Origin: Nocardiopsis trehalosi NBRC 14201
GTDB taxonomy: Bacteria > Actinomycetota > Actinomycetes > Streptosporangiales > Streptosporangiaceae
Length of the DNA stretch: 62,301 nucleotides
Direction of reading: 5' to 3'
NCBI RefSeq assembly: GCF_001552555.1
Contig: NZ_BCRK01000011.1
Location: 1-62,301, forward strand
Positions 7,799 to 17,119 of this stretch are shown in pieces; the first letter of the stretch is position 1, and the number at the start of each line of letters is the position of its first letter. The position numbers were made by a program, and so were the translations under genes. Under the pieces are notes generated by a model, which was not told where the DNA came from, did not search any database, and worked only from the letters and a program-made list of their open reading frames with translations.

Positions 7799-9982
7799 AT
7801 GACGCACCCGATGCCCACCGTCCTGGTCGCCAACCGCGGCGAGATCGCCGTGCGGGTCATCCGCACCCTGCGGCGGCTCGGCATGCGGTCGGTGGCGATC
7901 CACGGCGACGGCGACCCCGGCGCCCGCCACGTCCGCGCGGCCGACACGGCCGTGCGCGTGGGCGGGGCCGCGCTCGCCGACAGCTACCTGAACGGCGACG
8001 CCATCATCGCCGCCGCCGTCGCCGAGGGCGCCGACATGGTCCACCCCGGCTACGGCTTCCTGTCCGAGAACGCCGGGTTCGCGCGCGCGTGCGCCGCCGC
8101 CGGGCTGGTGTTCGTCGGCCCGCCGCCCGAGGCCATCGAGGCGATGGGCGACAAGATCCGCGCCAAGGCCACCGTCGCCGCCGCCGGGGTGCCGCTGCTG
8201 CCCGGGTTCGCCGAGCACCGCCCCGGGGCGCCCGGCGGCGGCGCGGACGGCCTCCCGGCCGGCCCGCTGTCCGACGACGACCTGCGCCGCGCCGCCGACC
8301 GCGTCGGCTACCCCTTGCTGGTCAAGCCGTCCGCCGGGGGCGGCGGCAAGGGCATGCGGCTGGTCCGCGACCCCGCCGACCTGCCCGCGGCGGCCGCCGC
8401 GGCCCGCCGCGAGGCCGCCGCCGCGTTCGGCGATCCCACCCTGCTCGTGGAGCGCTACGTCGAGCACCCCCGCCACATCGAGGTGCAGGTCCTCGCCGAC
8501 GCGCACGGCAACGTGGTGCACCTCGGCGAGCGCGAGTGCAGCCTGCAGCGCCGCCACCAGAAGATCGTCGAGGAGGCCCCCTCCCCGCTGCTCACCCCGG
8601 ACCAGCGCGCCGCCATGGGCCGCGCCGCCGTCGCGGCCGCCCGCGCGTGCGGCTACGTCGGCGCCGGGACGGTCGAGTTCATCGTCCGGCCGCCCGGCGC
8701 GGTCGGCGGCGGCTGGGCGGACGGCGGGCTCGACTACGCGTTCCTGGAGATGAACACCCGCCTGCAGGTGGAGCACCCGGTCACCGAGGCGGTGACCACC
8801 GTCGGCGGGCGGCGCGGGGTCGACCTCGTGGAGCTGCAGCTGCGCGTGGCGCGCGGCGAGCCGCTGCCGTTCACCCAGGACGACATCGGGTTCGCGGGCC
8901 ACGCGGTGGAGTCCCGCGTCTACGCCGAGGACCCCGACCGCGGCTTCCTGCCCACCGGCGGCCGGGTGCTGCTGCTGGACGAGCCCGAGGGCGAGGAGGT
9001 GCGGGTCGACTCCGGCCTCGACGCGGGCACCGAGGTCACCTCCGCCTACGACCCCATGCTCGCCAAGGTGATCACCTGGGGGGCCGACCGCGCCGCCGCC
9101 CTCGCCCGCATGGACACCGCGCTGGCCGACTACACCCTCCTCGGGTGCCCCACCAACGTGGCGTTCCTGCGCCGGCTGCTGCGCCACCCCGCCGTCGCGG
9201 CGGGCGACCTCGCCACCGACCTCACCGAGCGCGTCCGCCCCGAACTGGCCGACACCGGCGGCCCGCCCGAGGAGGCGCTCGCCGCCGCGGCGCTGGACCA
9301 CCAGCTCGGCCTGGAGCCCGCCGGCCCCGGCGCCGACCGGTTCGACGTGCCCGACGGCTGGCGCGTCGGCGGCCCGGCGTGGACCACCTGGCGGCTGCGC
9401 GCCCCGCACCGCGACCCCGTCACGGTGCGCGTGCGCCGCGCGGACGCCGGCGCCGCCCCGGGAGCGGGGACCGCGTTCGAGGTCCGCGTCGGCGCGGCCG
9501 ACCCGGTGCTGGCCCGCGCGGCCCGCTCCGCCGACGGCCGCCGCCTCACCGTCGCCTACGCCGGGCGCACCGCGGCCTACGCGCGCGCCGCCGACGCCGG
9601 CGACCTGTGGCTGGGCCGGGGCGGCGCCGCGTGGCGGTTCGCCGAGGAGCCCGCGTACGCGCCCGCGCGCGGCGCCGAGCAGGCCGCCGACGGGGTCCTG
9701 CGCAGCCCGATGCCGGGCACCGTCCTCGCCGTGCCCGTCACCGAGGGCCAGCACGTCACCGCGGGCACCCCGGTCGTCGTGGTCGAGGCCATGAAGATGG
9801 AGCACGCGGTCACCGCCCCGGTCGACGGCGTCGTCACCCGCCTGGAGGCCCGGCCGGGCCGCCCGGTCGCCATGGACGCCGTCCTGGCCGCCATCGTCCC
9901 CGGGCCGGCCGGCGCCCCGCCCGGCCCGGCACCGGAGGCCGGCGCGCCCGGCGCCGCCGCACCCGCCACGAGCAAGGAGTGA
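7799..9982 (+). CDS. biotin-dependent acyl-CoA carboxylase alpha subunit (biotin carboxylase + BCCP)
   Basis: About 727 aa. The order is a biotin carboxylase N-domain (VLVANRGEIAVRVIRTLRRL), an ATP-grasp centre (KPSAGGGGKGMRLV, EMNTRLQVEHPVTE), a linking domain, and a C-terminal biotinyl domain with the attachment motif VVVEAMKMEH (biotin Lys near residue 666). An Ala/Pro-rich tail of about 30 residues follows. With the preceding beta subunit it forms an acyl-CoA carboxylase, probably methylcrotonyl-CoA carboxylase. A GTG at 7793 and an ATG at 7811 are alternative starts; the ATG at 7799 has AGGTGG just upstream. The next gene starts 4 bp after the stop. Confidence 0.88.
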   Translation: MTHPMPTVLVANRGEIAVRVIRTLRRLGMRSVAIHGDGDPGARHVRAADTAVRVGGAALADSYLNGDAIIAAAVAEGADMVHPGYGFLSENAGFARACAAAGLVFVGPPPEAIEAMGDKIRAKATVAAAGVPLLPGFAEHRPGAPGGGADGLPAGPLSDDDLRRAADRVGYPLLVKPSAGGGGKGMRLVRDPADLPAAAAAARREAAAAFGDPTLLVERYVEHPRHIEVQVLADAHGNVVHLGERECSLQRRHQKIVEEAPSPLLTPDQRAAMGRAAVAAARACGYVGAGTVEFIVRPPGAVGGGWADGGLDYAFLEMNTRLQVEHPVTEAVTTVGGRRGVDLVELQLRVARGEPLPFTQDDIGFAGHAVESRVYAEDPDRGFLPTGGRVLLLDEPEGEEVRVDSGLDAGTEVTSAYDPMLAKVITWGADRAAALARMDTALADYTLLGCPTNVAFLRRLLRHPAVAAGDLATDLTERVRPELADTGGPPEEALAAAALDHQLGLEPAGPGADRFDVPDGWRVGGPAWTTWRLRAPHRDPVTVRVRRADAGAAPGAGTAFEVRVGAADPVLARAARSADGRRLTVAYAGRTAAYARAADAGDLWLGRGGAAWRFAEEPAYAPARGAEQAADGVLRSPMPGTVLAVPVTEGQHVTAGTPVVVVEAMKMEHAVTAPVDGVVTRLEARPGRPVAMDAVLAAIVPGPAGAPPGPAPEAGAPGAAAPATSKE

Positions 9983-9986
9983 GGGC

Positions 9987-11141
9987 ATGACCCACGGACT
10001 GTCCGCCGAGCACGAGGAGCTGCGCCGCACGGTCGAGGCGTTCGCCCGCGAGGAGGTGGCCCCGGTCATCGGCGACTACTACGAGCGGGGCGCGTTCCCC
10101 TACGACATCGTCGCGGCGATGGGGCGGATGGGCCTGTTCGGGCTGCCGTTCCCCGAGGAGTACGGCGGCATGGGCGGCGACTACTTCGCCCTGTGCCTGG
10201 CGCTGGAGGAGCTGGCCCGCGTCGACTCCTCGGTCGCCATCACCCTGGAGGCGGGGGTGTCGCTGGGGGCCATGCCGATCTACCGGTTCGGCTCGGCCGA
10301 GCAGAAGCGGACCTGGCTGCCGCGGCTGTGCGCGGGCGAGGCGCTGGGCGCGTTCGGGCTGACCGAGCCGGGCGCCGGCTCCGACGCGGGCGGCACCCGC
10401 ACCACGGCCCGGCTGGAGGACGGCGCGTGGGTCGTCAACGGCACCAAGTCGTTCATCACCAACTCCGGCACCGACATCACCGCCCTGGTGACGGTGACCG
10501 CGGTCACCGGGCGGCGGCCCGACGGCCGGCCGGAGATCTCGGCCATCCTGGTGCCGTCGGGCACCCCCGGGTTCGAGCTGGGCCAGAAGTACTCGAAGGT
10601 GGGCTGGAACGCCTCCGACACCAACGAGCTGGTGTTCACCGACTGCCGGGTGCCCGAGGAGAACCTCGTCGGCGAGCGCGGCCGCGGCTACGCCCAGTTC
10701 CTGCGCACCCTGGACGAGGGGCGCATCGCCATCGCCGCGCTCGCGGTGGGCCTGGCCCAGGGCTGCGTGGACGAGAGCGTGCGCTACGCCGGCGAGCGCG
10801 AGGCGTTCGGCCGGCACATCGGCGGCTACCAGGCGATCCAGTTCAAGATCGCCGACATGGAGGCCCGCGCCCACACCGCCCGCCTGGCCTACTACGACGC
10901 CGCGGCGCGCATGCTCGCCGGTGAGCCGTTCAAGAAGCAGGCCGCGATCGCCAAGCTGGTGGCGTCCAACGCCGCCATGGACAACGCCCGCGACGCCACC
11001 CAGGTGTTCGGCGGCTACGGCTTCATGAACGAGTTCCCCGTCGGCCGCTTCTACCGCGACGCCAAGATCCTGGAGATCGGCGAGGGCACCAGCGAGGTCC
11101 AGAAGATGCTCATCGCCCGCGAACTCGGCCTCCCCGCCTGA
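9987..11141 (+). CDS. acyl-CoA dehydrogenase (isovaleryl-CoA dehydrogenase type)
   Basis: A 384-aa flavoprotein with the family signatures GAFGLTEPGAGSDA (FAD/acyl binding) and QVFGGYGFMNEFPVGRFYRD. The catalytic-base region is EIGEGTSEVQ near residue 364, with Glu at the position used by short-chain and branched-chain enzymes. It oxidises an acyl-CoA to the enoyl-CoA and passes electrons to ETF. It sits directly behind the carboxylase subunits, so the likely order is isovaleryl-CoA to methylcrotonyl-CoA, then carboxylation. The methylglutaconyl-CoA hydratase and HMG-CoA lyase of the pathway are not in the window. Confidence 0.88.
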   Translation: MTHGLSAEHEELRRTVEAFAREEVAPVIGDYYERGAFPYDIVAAMGRMGLFGLPFPEEYGGMGGDYFALCLALEELARVDSSVAITLEAGVSLGAMPIYRFGSAEQKRTWLPRLCAGEALGAFGLTEPGAGSDAGGTRTTARLEDGAWVVNGTKSFITNSGTDITALVTVTAVTGRRPDGRPEISAILVPSGTPGFELGQKYSKVGWNASDTNELVFTDCRVPEENLVGERGRGYAQFLRTLDEGRIAIAALAVGLAQGCVDESVRYAGEREAFGRHIGGYQAIQFKIADMEARAHTARLAYYDAAARMLAGEPFKKQAAIAKLVASNAAMDNARDATQVFGGYGFMNEFPVGRFYRDAKILEIGEGTSEVQKMLIARELGLPA

Positions 11142-11166
11142 CCCCCCGCCCGGGACCGGGCGGGGG

Positions 11167-12117
11167 TCACGCGCCGCGGAGGGAGCGCACCGCGTAGATG
11201 CGGCGCCGGCGGCCGCCGGCGCCGCGCACGTCGGTCACCTCGACCTCGGCCTCGACGCGTTTCCCGAAATGGCGTCCGAGGTCGCGGGTGACCTCCTCCG
11301 CGCTGCTCGCCCGCACGATCCCGCCGTCGTCGGTCCGGATCTCCACCGTGCCGCGCAGCGCGCTCACGCTCCCGAGCCATCCGCGCACCGTGACGGTGCC
11401 CCCCGGCCGGAACTCGCTCTCCTCGCAGACGGTGCGGACGCGCATCGCCCCGGCGGCGGTCCACCGGCTGCTCCGGGTGTGGCCGCCGGAGTGCCACGCC
11501 GCGCTGAGCCCCAACCCGGCGTCCGAGAGGCCGCCGGTGAGCGAACCGAGGTGCTTCATCGCCCGCGGCCCCAGGGTGGTGAGCCGCTCCGCGAGCCGGT
11601 CGTCGGCTTCCTCCGACCCCTCCGATACGTCGATGACGTCGAAGACGGTGTCGACGGCGTCGTCCAGGATGGTCGGCAGCGTTCCCATGCGGTCGGACGG
11701 ATCGATGCCGTCCGGGTCGGGACCGTACAGTTCCACCCCGAAGGAGGAGGGGTAGACGGCCGCGGCGCTGAGCGCGGTCGACTCGCGGATGTGGCGTGGG
11801 ATCGGGGCGCTGCCGGTGGGCCGGCCGGTCAAGGCCTGGGCGACCGCCGCGACCGATTCCTGGAGGTTGGACAGGAACGCCCCGAGGACCGAGATGCGCA
11901 CGGTGTGGGTGTCCGTGTCGGCACCGGTGAGGGCGACGTCGAGGCGCCGCCGCGGCGCGGGGCCGGCCTCGTCCCCGTGGAGCAATCGCCGCCGCTGAAC
12001 GGCGGCGAACTCCTCGGGGGTACCGGGTGCGGCGCCGCCGGGGCGGCGGTTCTCACGCATCCACCGGCGCACGGCCGCCTTGTCACGCGGATCCGGGAAG
12101 GGCGTCGCGGCGCTCAC
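11167..12117 (-). CDS. unrecognised protein coupled to a nucleotidyltransferase-like gene
   Basis: A 316-aa soluble protein I cannot assign. An N-terminal charged segment of about 60 residues (MRENRRPGG, EEFAAVQRRRLLHGDE) leads into a domain with the pattern FLSNLQESVAAVAQALTG, then IPRHIRESTALSAAAVYP and SSFGVELYGP (about residues 80-135). The C-terminal part (about residues 225-316) looks like a small beta-rich domain with a basic RRRRIYAVRSLRG end. The GTG start at 12117 overlaps the stop of the upstream gene (GTGA), so the two are translated together. Both lie opposite to the carboxylase operon and the hydrolase gene. No signal peptide or membrane segment is visible. Confidence 0.75.
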   Translation of the reverse strand: MSAATPFPDPRDKAAVRRWMRENRRPGGAAPGTPEEFAAVQRRRLLHGDEAGPAPRRRLDVALTGADTDTHTVRISVLGAFLSNLQESVAAVAQALTGRPTGSAPIPRHIRESTALSAAAVYPSSFGVELYGPDPDGIDPSDRMGTLPTILDDAVDTVFDVIDVSEGSEEADDRLAERLTTLGPRAMKHLGSLTGGLSDAGLGLSAAWHSGGHTRSSRWTAAGAMRVRTVCEESEFRPGGTVTVRGWLGSVSALRGTVEIRTDDGGIVRASSAEEVTRDLGRHFGKRVEAEVEVTDVRGAGGRRRRIYAVRSLRGA

Positions 12118-12662
12118 ACCAGCACCTCCACATATCCTCGGCGCGACGGGCGCGGCGCGCTCGCCTGCGCCGCGGGCCGGCAGCGCTGCCAGATCTCATC
12201 GTAGAGCCCGAGGTCCCGGAACGACCGGTCCGTGGCGTCGGTGAGGCGGCGGGGCGCCAGATCCCCGAAGGACAGGTCCTCCGGCAACCGCAGGAGGTAG
12301 GCGTCGACGCGCATGCCGCGCTCGACGCACCAGGTCCGGTCGGTGAGGTCGTCGAGTGAGCGCAGTTCGTCGCGTTGCAGCCGGTCGAAGGCCGCCGCGC
12401 GCAGCAGGTAGGTGACGTCGACGTCGGCGGGGTCGAGCTTGCCGCTGACGAAGCTGCCGCCCAGCCATAGGCGGGTGATCTCGCCGGCCTCCGCCTCCAC
12501 GGCCGCCCGGTGCAGCTCCCACTCGGCCCAGATGGGTGCGCGCGTCGCGGAGGCCGTGAAGCCGGGGGCCGACACCAGGCGGTCGTGCAGGGTGTCGAGA
12601 TCGGCGGTGTACCGCCCCGGCGGAAGCAGCCCGGTCACCGGGTCGAACTCCGGCAGGAGCAC
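12114..12662 (-). CDS. DUF6932-like protein with nucleotidyltransferase-type active-site pattern
   Basis: A 182-aa protein with LWLGGSFVSGKLDPADVDV at about residues 67-85. This GSF-x3-K-x2-P-x-D-x-D-V layout is that of minimal nucleotidyltransferases (GSx-G-x-P-S-D-x-D), as in the DUF6932 family. A third acidic residue may be the Asp of MRVDAYLL. The fold seems complete but small. The GTG start at 12662 has GAGGGGG upstream. It overlaps the partner gene by 4 bp. Families of this type occur in toxin-antitoxin and defence contexts, but here the activity is inferred from the motif only. Confidence 0.7.
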   Translation of the reverse strand: MLLPEFDPVTGLLPPGRYTADLDTLHDRLVSAPGFTASATRAPIWAEWELHRAAVEAEAGEITRLWLGGSFVSGKLDPADVDVTYLLRAAAFDRLQRDELRSLDDLTDRTWCVERGMRVDAYLLRLPEDLSFGDLAPRRLTDATDRSFRDLGLYDEIWQRCRPAAQASAPRPSRRGYVEVLV

Positions 12663-12778
12663 CGCGCCCCCTCTCGCGTGTGGATCACGGGCGTGTCGAA
12701 TGATAGCGGCGGCGGCCCGGGGTCGGAGGGTGAACGCCGGTGCCCGGACGGGGGCGGGATGGGGTAGACCTGGTGGGC

Positions 12779-13588
12779 ATGGAGACGTCGGGGATGGTGT
12801 ACGACCGGTGGGGGGACGGGGTTCCCGTCCTGCTGCTGCACGGGCTCGGGCACCGGCGGCAGACCTGGTACGCCGTGGCGCGGCACCTCGCCGCCGGGCA
12901 CGACGTGGTCGCGCCCGACCTGCCCGGGTTCGGGGCGTCGCCGCCGCCCGGGGCGGCCGACCGCTACGACATCGAGGCGCTGGTCGACACGGTGCGCCGG
13001 TTCTGCGCCGACCTCGGGTGGGATCGGCCGCACGTCGCCGGGAACTCGCTGGGCGGCGCCATCGCCCTGGAGCTGGGCGCGCGCGGGTTCGCGGCGTCGG
13101 TCACCGCGCTGTCGCCGATCGGGTTCGGGTCGGCGCGGGAGGGGGCGGGGGCGCGGGTGCTCGCGCGCGGCGCCCGGCTGGCCGCGCGCATCCCCGAACC
13201 GGTGCGGGTGGCCGCCGCCGACAGCCCGCCCCTGCGGTCGATCGCGCGTCGGGTGCTGCGCGGCGACCCGTCGGCGGCGTCGGCCCGCCGTCTGGCGTTC
13301 GACGCGACCGTGCTCTCGGCGGGGTCCCCGTTCGTCCGGCTCGTGCCGCACGTGGCCGCCTACGCCTTCCGGGCGCGGCGGGTGCCGTGCCCGGTGACGA
13401 TCGCGTGGGGCGACCGCGACCGGCTGCTGCCCGCCGCGGGGGCGCGGCGGGCGCTGCGCCGCATCCCGCACGCCCGGCAGGTCTCCCTGCTGGGGTGCGG
13501 GCACATCCCGATGGCCGACAACCCGCGCGCCGTCGCGGCGGAGATCCGGCAGACCTGCCGGACGGCGGGCGAACCCCTTCCCGGCTGA
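12779..13588 (+). CDS. alpha/beta hydrolase
   Basis: A 269-aa alpha/beta-hydrolase fold protein. The oxyanion-hole stretch is LLLHGLGHRRQTW near residue 20, the nucleophile elbow is GNSLGG (Ser about residue 93), the acid is probably Asp in WGDRDRLLP and the base is His in LGCGHIPMADNP, so the triad is complete. The substrate is unknown; the sequence is of the general esterase/C-C hydrolase type. I chose the ATG at 12779 because the family N-terminus (MVYDRWGDGVPVLLLHG) follows closely. A GTG at 12740 or 12773 is possible. The gene is divergent from the 11.2-12.7 kb pair and convergent with thrS. Confidence 0.82.
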   Translation: METSGMVYDRWGDGVPVLLLHGLGHRRQTWYAVARHLAAGHDVVAPDLPGFGASPPPGAADRYDIEALVDTVRRFCADLGWDRPHVAGNSLGGAIALELGARGFAASVTALSPIGFGSAREGAGARVLARGARLAARIPEPVRVAAADSPPLRSIARRVLRGDPSAASARRLAFDATVLSAGSPFVRLVPHVAAYAFRARRVPCPVTIAWGDRDRLLPAAGARRALRRIPHARQVSLLGCGHIPMADNPRAVAAEIRQTCRTAGEPLPG

Positions 13589-13672
13589 GGCGGAGGGGGC
13601 GGTGCGGCGTCCGGTCGGCCCCGGGGCGGCGCCGTGGCGCGCGTAGGCGCCCGACGCGGCCGGGGGGCCTAC

Positions 13673-13692
13673 GGGAGGCGGCGCCGCCTCCC
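13673..13692. terminator. bidirectional terminator between hydrolase and thrS
   Basis: GGGAGGCGGCGCCGCCTCCC is a perfect 20-bp palindrome between two convergent stop codons. A second, weaker hairpin (CGTAGGC ... GCCTACG) precedes it at 13641-13672. There is no U-tract, as is common in high-GC actinobacteria. Confidence 0.6.
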
Positions 13693-13724
13693 GGTGCGCC
13701 ACGGGCGCATCGGGCGAGGGGTGG

Positions 13725-15701
13725 TCAGCCGCGGCGGTCGTGGACGGCGGCGCGGAGTTCGGCGATCGCGTCGGCCACGGGCACGCCGTTGTTCTGCGAG
13801 CCGTCGCGGTAGCGGAAGGACACCGCGCCCTTGCTGACGTCGTCGTCGCCGGCGAGCAGCATGAAGGGGACCTTCTGCTTCTGCGCGTTGCGGATCTTCT
13901 TCTGCATCCGGTCGTCGCTCGCGTCGACCTCGACCCGCAGGCCCTCGGCGCGCATGCGGGCGGCGACGTCGTTCAGGTAGGGCACGTGCTCGTCGGCGAT
14001 GGGGATGCCGACGGCCTGCACCGGCGCCAGCCACGCCGGGAACGCGCCCGCGTAGTGCTCCAGCAGGACCGCGAAGAACCGCTCGATCGACCCGAACAGC
14101 GCCCGGTGCAGCATGACCGGGGTCCGCCGGGAGCCGTCGGCGGCGGTGTACTCCAGGTTGAACCGCTTGGGCTGCTGGAAGTCGACCTGGATGGTCGACA
14201 TCTGCCAGGTGCGGCCGATGGCGTCGCGGGCCTGGACGGAGATCTTCGGGCCGTAGTAGGCCGCGCCGCCGGGGTCCATGACCAGGTCGAGGTCCTGCTT
14301 CTGCGCGGCCTGGCGCAGGGTCTCGGTGGCCTCGGCCCACTCCTCGGGCTCGCCGATGAACTTGTCGGAGTCGCCGCGGGTGGACAGCTCCAGGTAGAAG
14401 TCGCTCAGCCCGTAGTCGCGCAGCAGGTCGAGCACGAACGTGAGCAGGGTGTCGAGCTCGTCCGGCATCTGCTCGGTGGTGCAGTAGATGTGCGCGTCGT
14501 CCTGGGTGAACCCGCGGGCGCGGGTCAGGCCGTGGACCACGCCGGACTTCTCGTACCGGTAGACGGTGCCGAACTCGAACAGCCGCAGCGGCAGCTCGCG
14601 GTAGGAGCGGCCGCGTGCCCGGAACACGAGGTTGTGCATCGGGCAGTTCATGGCCTTGAGGTAGTAGTCCTGCCCCTCGAACTCCATGGGGGGGAACATG
14701 GACTCGGCGTAGTTCGGCAGGTGCCCCGAGGTCTCGAACAGCTTGGCCTTGGAGATGTGCGGGGTGTTGACGAACTCGTAGCCGGCCTCCTCGTGGCGGC
14801 GGCGCGAGTACTGCTCCATCTCCTTGCGGACGACGCCGCCCTTGGGGTGGAACACGGCCAGGCCGGACCCCAGCTCGTCGGGGAAGGAGAACAGGTCGAG
14901 TTCGGCGCCCAGCTTGCGGTGGTCGCGCTTCTCGGCCTCCTCCAGGAACGCCAGGTACTCCTTGAGCGCGTCGCGCGACTCCCACGCGGTGCCGTAGATG
15001 CGCTGGAGCTGCGGGTTCTTCTCGCTGCCCCGCCAGTAGGCGGCGGCCGAGCGCATGAGCTTGACGGCGGGCACCGCGCGGGTGGTGGGCAGGTGCGGGC
15101 CGCGGCACAGGTCCTTCCAGCACAGTTCGCCGGTGCGCGGATGCACGTTGTCGTAGATGGTGAGCCCGCCGGCGCCGACCTCGACGGAGGCGCCCTCGGC
15201 CGCGTCGCCCGCGCCGCCCTTGAGGCCGATCAGCTCCAGCTTGTAGGGCTCGGCGGCGAGTTCGGCGCGGGCGTCGTCGTCGGACACCGCGCGCCGCTCG
15301 AACCGCTGGCCCTGCTTGACGATCTCCAGCATGCGCTTCTCGATGCGCTTGAGGTCGTCGGGGGTGAACGGCTCGGCGACGTCGAAGTCGTAGTAGAAGC
15401 CGTTGTCGATGGGCGGGCCGATGCCCAGCTTGGCCTCGGGGAACAGCTCCTGCACGGCCTGGGCCATGATGTGCGCGGCGGAGTGGCGCAGGATCGACCG
15501 GCCCTCGTCGGAGCCGATCTCGATGGGCTCGACGGTGTCGCCGTCGGCGACCTCGTGGTCGAGGTCGCGCGGCTCGCCGTTGACGCGGGCGGCGATGACG
15601 GTGCGCCCGTCGGCGTCGAGCGCCTGCCCGGCCGTCGTCCCGGCCGCCACCGCACGCTCGGTTCCGGCGAGGGTGATACGCAGCTCAGGCACGGCGGACA
15701 C
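13725..15701 (-). CDS. thrS: threonyl-tRNA synthetase
   Basis: A 658-aa class II synthetase. Domains in order: TGS (about residues 1-60), the editing/SAD domain with [11 protein letters not shown], the catalytic core (motif 2 around [20 protein letters not shown] with a zinc Cys, [12 protein letters not shown]-like [14 protein letters not shown], motif 3 [20 protein letters not shown]) and the C-terminal anticodon-binding domain. It charges tRNA-Thr. The GTG at 15701 is favoured because AAGGAG lies 5 bp upstream. The open frame continues about 97 codons further upstream, but only as Pro/Arg-rich noise. No T-box leader is recognisable. Confidence 0.95.
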   Translation of the reverse strand: MSAVPELRITLAGTERAVAAGTTAGQALDADGRTVIAARVNGEPRDLDHEVADGDTVEPIEIGSDEGRSILRHSAAHIMAQAVQELFPEAKLGIGPPIDNGFYYDFDVAEPFTPDDLKRIEKRMLEIVKQGQRFERRAVSDDDARAELAAEPYKLELIGLKGGAGDAAEGASVEVGAGGLTIYDNVHPRTGELCWKDLCRGPHLPTTRAVPAVKLMRSAAAYWRGSEKNPQLQRIYGTAWESRDALKEYLAFLEEAEKRDHRKLGAELDLFSFPDELGSGLAVFHPKGGVVRKEMEQYSRRRHEEAGYEFVNTPHISKAKLFETSGHLPNYAESMFPPMEFEGQDYYLKAMNCPMHNLVFRARGRSYRELPLRLFEFGTVYRYEKSGVVHGLTRARGFTQDDAHIYCTTEQMPDELDTLLTFVLDLLRDYGLSDFYLELSTRGDSDKFIGEPEEWAEATETLRQAAQKQDLDLVMDPGGAAYYGPKISVQARDAIGRTWQMSTIQVDFQQPKRFNLEYTAADGSRRTPVMLHRALFGSIERFFAVLLEHYAGAFPAWLAPVQAVGIPIADEHVPYLNDVAARMRAEGLRVEVDASDDRMQKKIRNAQKQKVPFMLLAGDDDVSKGAVSFRYRDGSQNNGVPVADAIAELRAAVHDRRG

Positions 15702-16069
15702 GGGGACTCCTTCGGCAGGCGGTTCACGTACGGCGCGGCCGCCGTCGCGCGGCGGCGGGCGGTCGCGGGCGGGGGCGCCCCGGGCGGGGCGCGGGCACCC
15801 GGGCTCCGATGCTATCGGCTCCGGTGGGCCCGGGCCGCAGGAACCGCCCCGTGGCGGCGGGCGCGGGGCGGGCGGCCGCGGTGGGACGGCGGGGCGGGGC
15901 CGGCCCGGTCGACCCGGTCGGAGCGGGCCCGGACCGCCGCGCTCCGCCGACCGCGCGGAGGGCGCCGCCGCGCGGGCGGTGGAGGGCCGCATCCCCGTCG
16001 TGGCACGGATTCCGGTCCGTCCCGTGCGGCCCGTTACCTTCGCTTGATACGGCCGACTATTGTGAATTC
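15702..16069. other. thrS leader and divergent promoter region
   Basis: 368 bp without a gene. The middle is G+C-rich and featureless to me. The right end (16035-16069) turns AT-rich, with CTTGATA and TATTGT spaced like a promoter for the downstream membrane-protein gene. I looked for a T-box in the thrS leader and found no convincing one. Confidence 0.5.
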
Positions 16070-16456
16070 ATGTCACCGAGCCCTATGACCGGCACCGACG
16101 ATCCGGACCCGGCGGCATCACGCCCGACCACCGCCCGTGCGCGGCGGTGGCGCCGCTTCCGCGTCCGCCTGCGCATCTGGCGGATGCGCATGCACGCCCA
16201 TCCCGTGTCCAGTGCCACCTGGCGTACCGCCGTGGCCGTGGTGGGCGGCCTCATCCTGCTCGCCGGGGTCGTCATGTGCGTGACCCCCGGGCCGGGCGCG
16301 GCGGCGATCGTCCTCGGCCTCGCCATCCTGTCGACCGAGTTCGCGTGGGCGCACGGCATGCTCGGCTACGCCCGCCGCTGGGCGCACCGCGCCCGCCAGA
16401 AGGCACGCGCCGTGCGGCGGCGCGGGCGCGAACGGCGGCGCCTGCGGCGCGGCTGA
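16070..16456 (+). CDS. TIGR02611-like small membrane protein (PGPGW type)
   Basis: A 128-aa protein with an Arg-rich N-terminal segment (WRRFRVRLRIWRMRMHAHP), two hydrophobic helices joined by VMCVTPGPGAAAIVLGLAIL, and a very basic tail ending RRRGRERRRLRRG. This layout fits the TIGR02611/PGPGW family of uncharacterised actinobacterial membrane proteins. The ATG at 16070 or the one at 16085 could be used; neither has a strong ribosome site. Its location next to thrS has no clear meaning. Confidence 0.75.
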   Translation: MSPSPMTGTDDPDPAASRPTTARARRWRRFRVRLRIWRMRMHAHPVSSATWRTAVAVVGGLILLAGVVMCVTPGPGAAAIVLGLAILSTEFAWAHGMLGYARRWAHRARQKARAVRRRGRERRRLRRG

Positions 16457-16557
16457 ACCCGCGGCGCGGCGCGCCCGGAACCCGATCCGGACGTCCGGAA
16501 CCCGGCCGCTGCCGCCGTGGCGGCGGGCCGGGCCGCGGCGCGCCCGGAGACGCAAGC

Positions 16558-16594
16558 GAAGAGGCCGGTTCCCGGGAAGGGAACCGGCCTCTTC
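16558..16594 (-). terminator. terminator of tRNA-Val(CAC)
   Basis: A perfect 16-bp stem (arm GAAGAGGCCGGTTCCC at 16558-16573 and its complement at 16579-16594) with a 5-nt loop. It begins 8 bp past the 3' end of the minus-strand tRNA gene. No T-run follows. Confidence 0.8.
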
Positions 16595-16601
16595 GGCGCT
16601 G

Positions 16602-16675
16602 TGGGCGATACTGGACTCGAACCAGTGACCTCGTCGGTGTGAACGACGCGCTCTAGCCAACTGAGCTAATCGCCC
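16602..16675 (-). tRNA. tRNA-Val (anticodon CAC)
   Basis: The reverse strand folds as a complete cloverleaf: acceptor GGGCGAT/ATCGCCC, D-arm GCTCAGTTGGCTAGAGC, anticodon loop TTCACAC, T-arm ACTGG-TTCGAGT-CCAGT, discriminator A. CCA is not encoded. It reads GUG codons, the main valine codon type here. Confidence 0.93.
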
Positions 16676-17119
16676 GGAGTCGTGACCCCGCCGTGTCCCC
16701 GGCGGCGCCGACAAGGAAGACTCTAGCGCATTCGGCGGGGTGCCGAGCGCACGGTCGCCGCGCGGGGAACCGGTCCACCTGTGATCGACGTCTCATGCGC
16801 GGCGGCATCCGCTCGGTCAAGGGCGGGTAAAACGTGAAACCCCTTCATGCCATGGGGTCCGAACGGCGGAGGGAGGCGCCGGGGGCGACCCGCGGTTGGG
16901 ACGCGTGACGCGGCACACAGATCATGGGGAATTCTTGGTTTCCGCAGCTCATTACATTGACGGAGGGATCGGCGAGGCCGCGGCGCGACGCCCCTTCGCG
17001 ATCTCCGAGTAAAAGTCTCCCAATGGCGCGTCATAGGCCGCGCCCTGCCGCGTTGGAGCGGGTGAGACGGCAAGAGACCCGCGCATCCGCGGGGCCGGAC
17101 GAGAAAAGGTACGGCGAAC
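16676..17119. other. 444-bp leader region upstream of ssgB
   Basis: No convincing gene. G+C content drops in patches around 16820-16860 and 16920-17030, and a weak hairpin (ACCCC ... GGGGT) lies near 16840-16860. Such a long AT-enriched leader suggests several promoters for ssgB. I could not match a sigma-factor consensus with confidence. Confidence 0.4.

Noticed and set aside
15702-16069. T-box riboswitch before thrS
   Set aside because: I found no T-box core or antiterminator pattern in the thrS-side leader.
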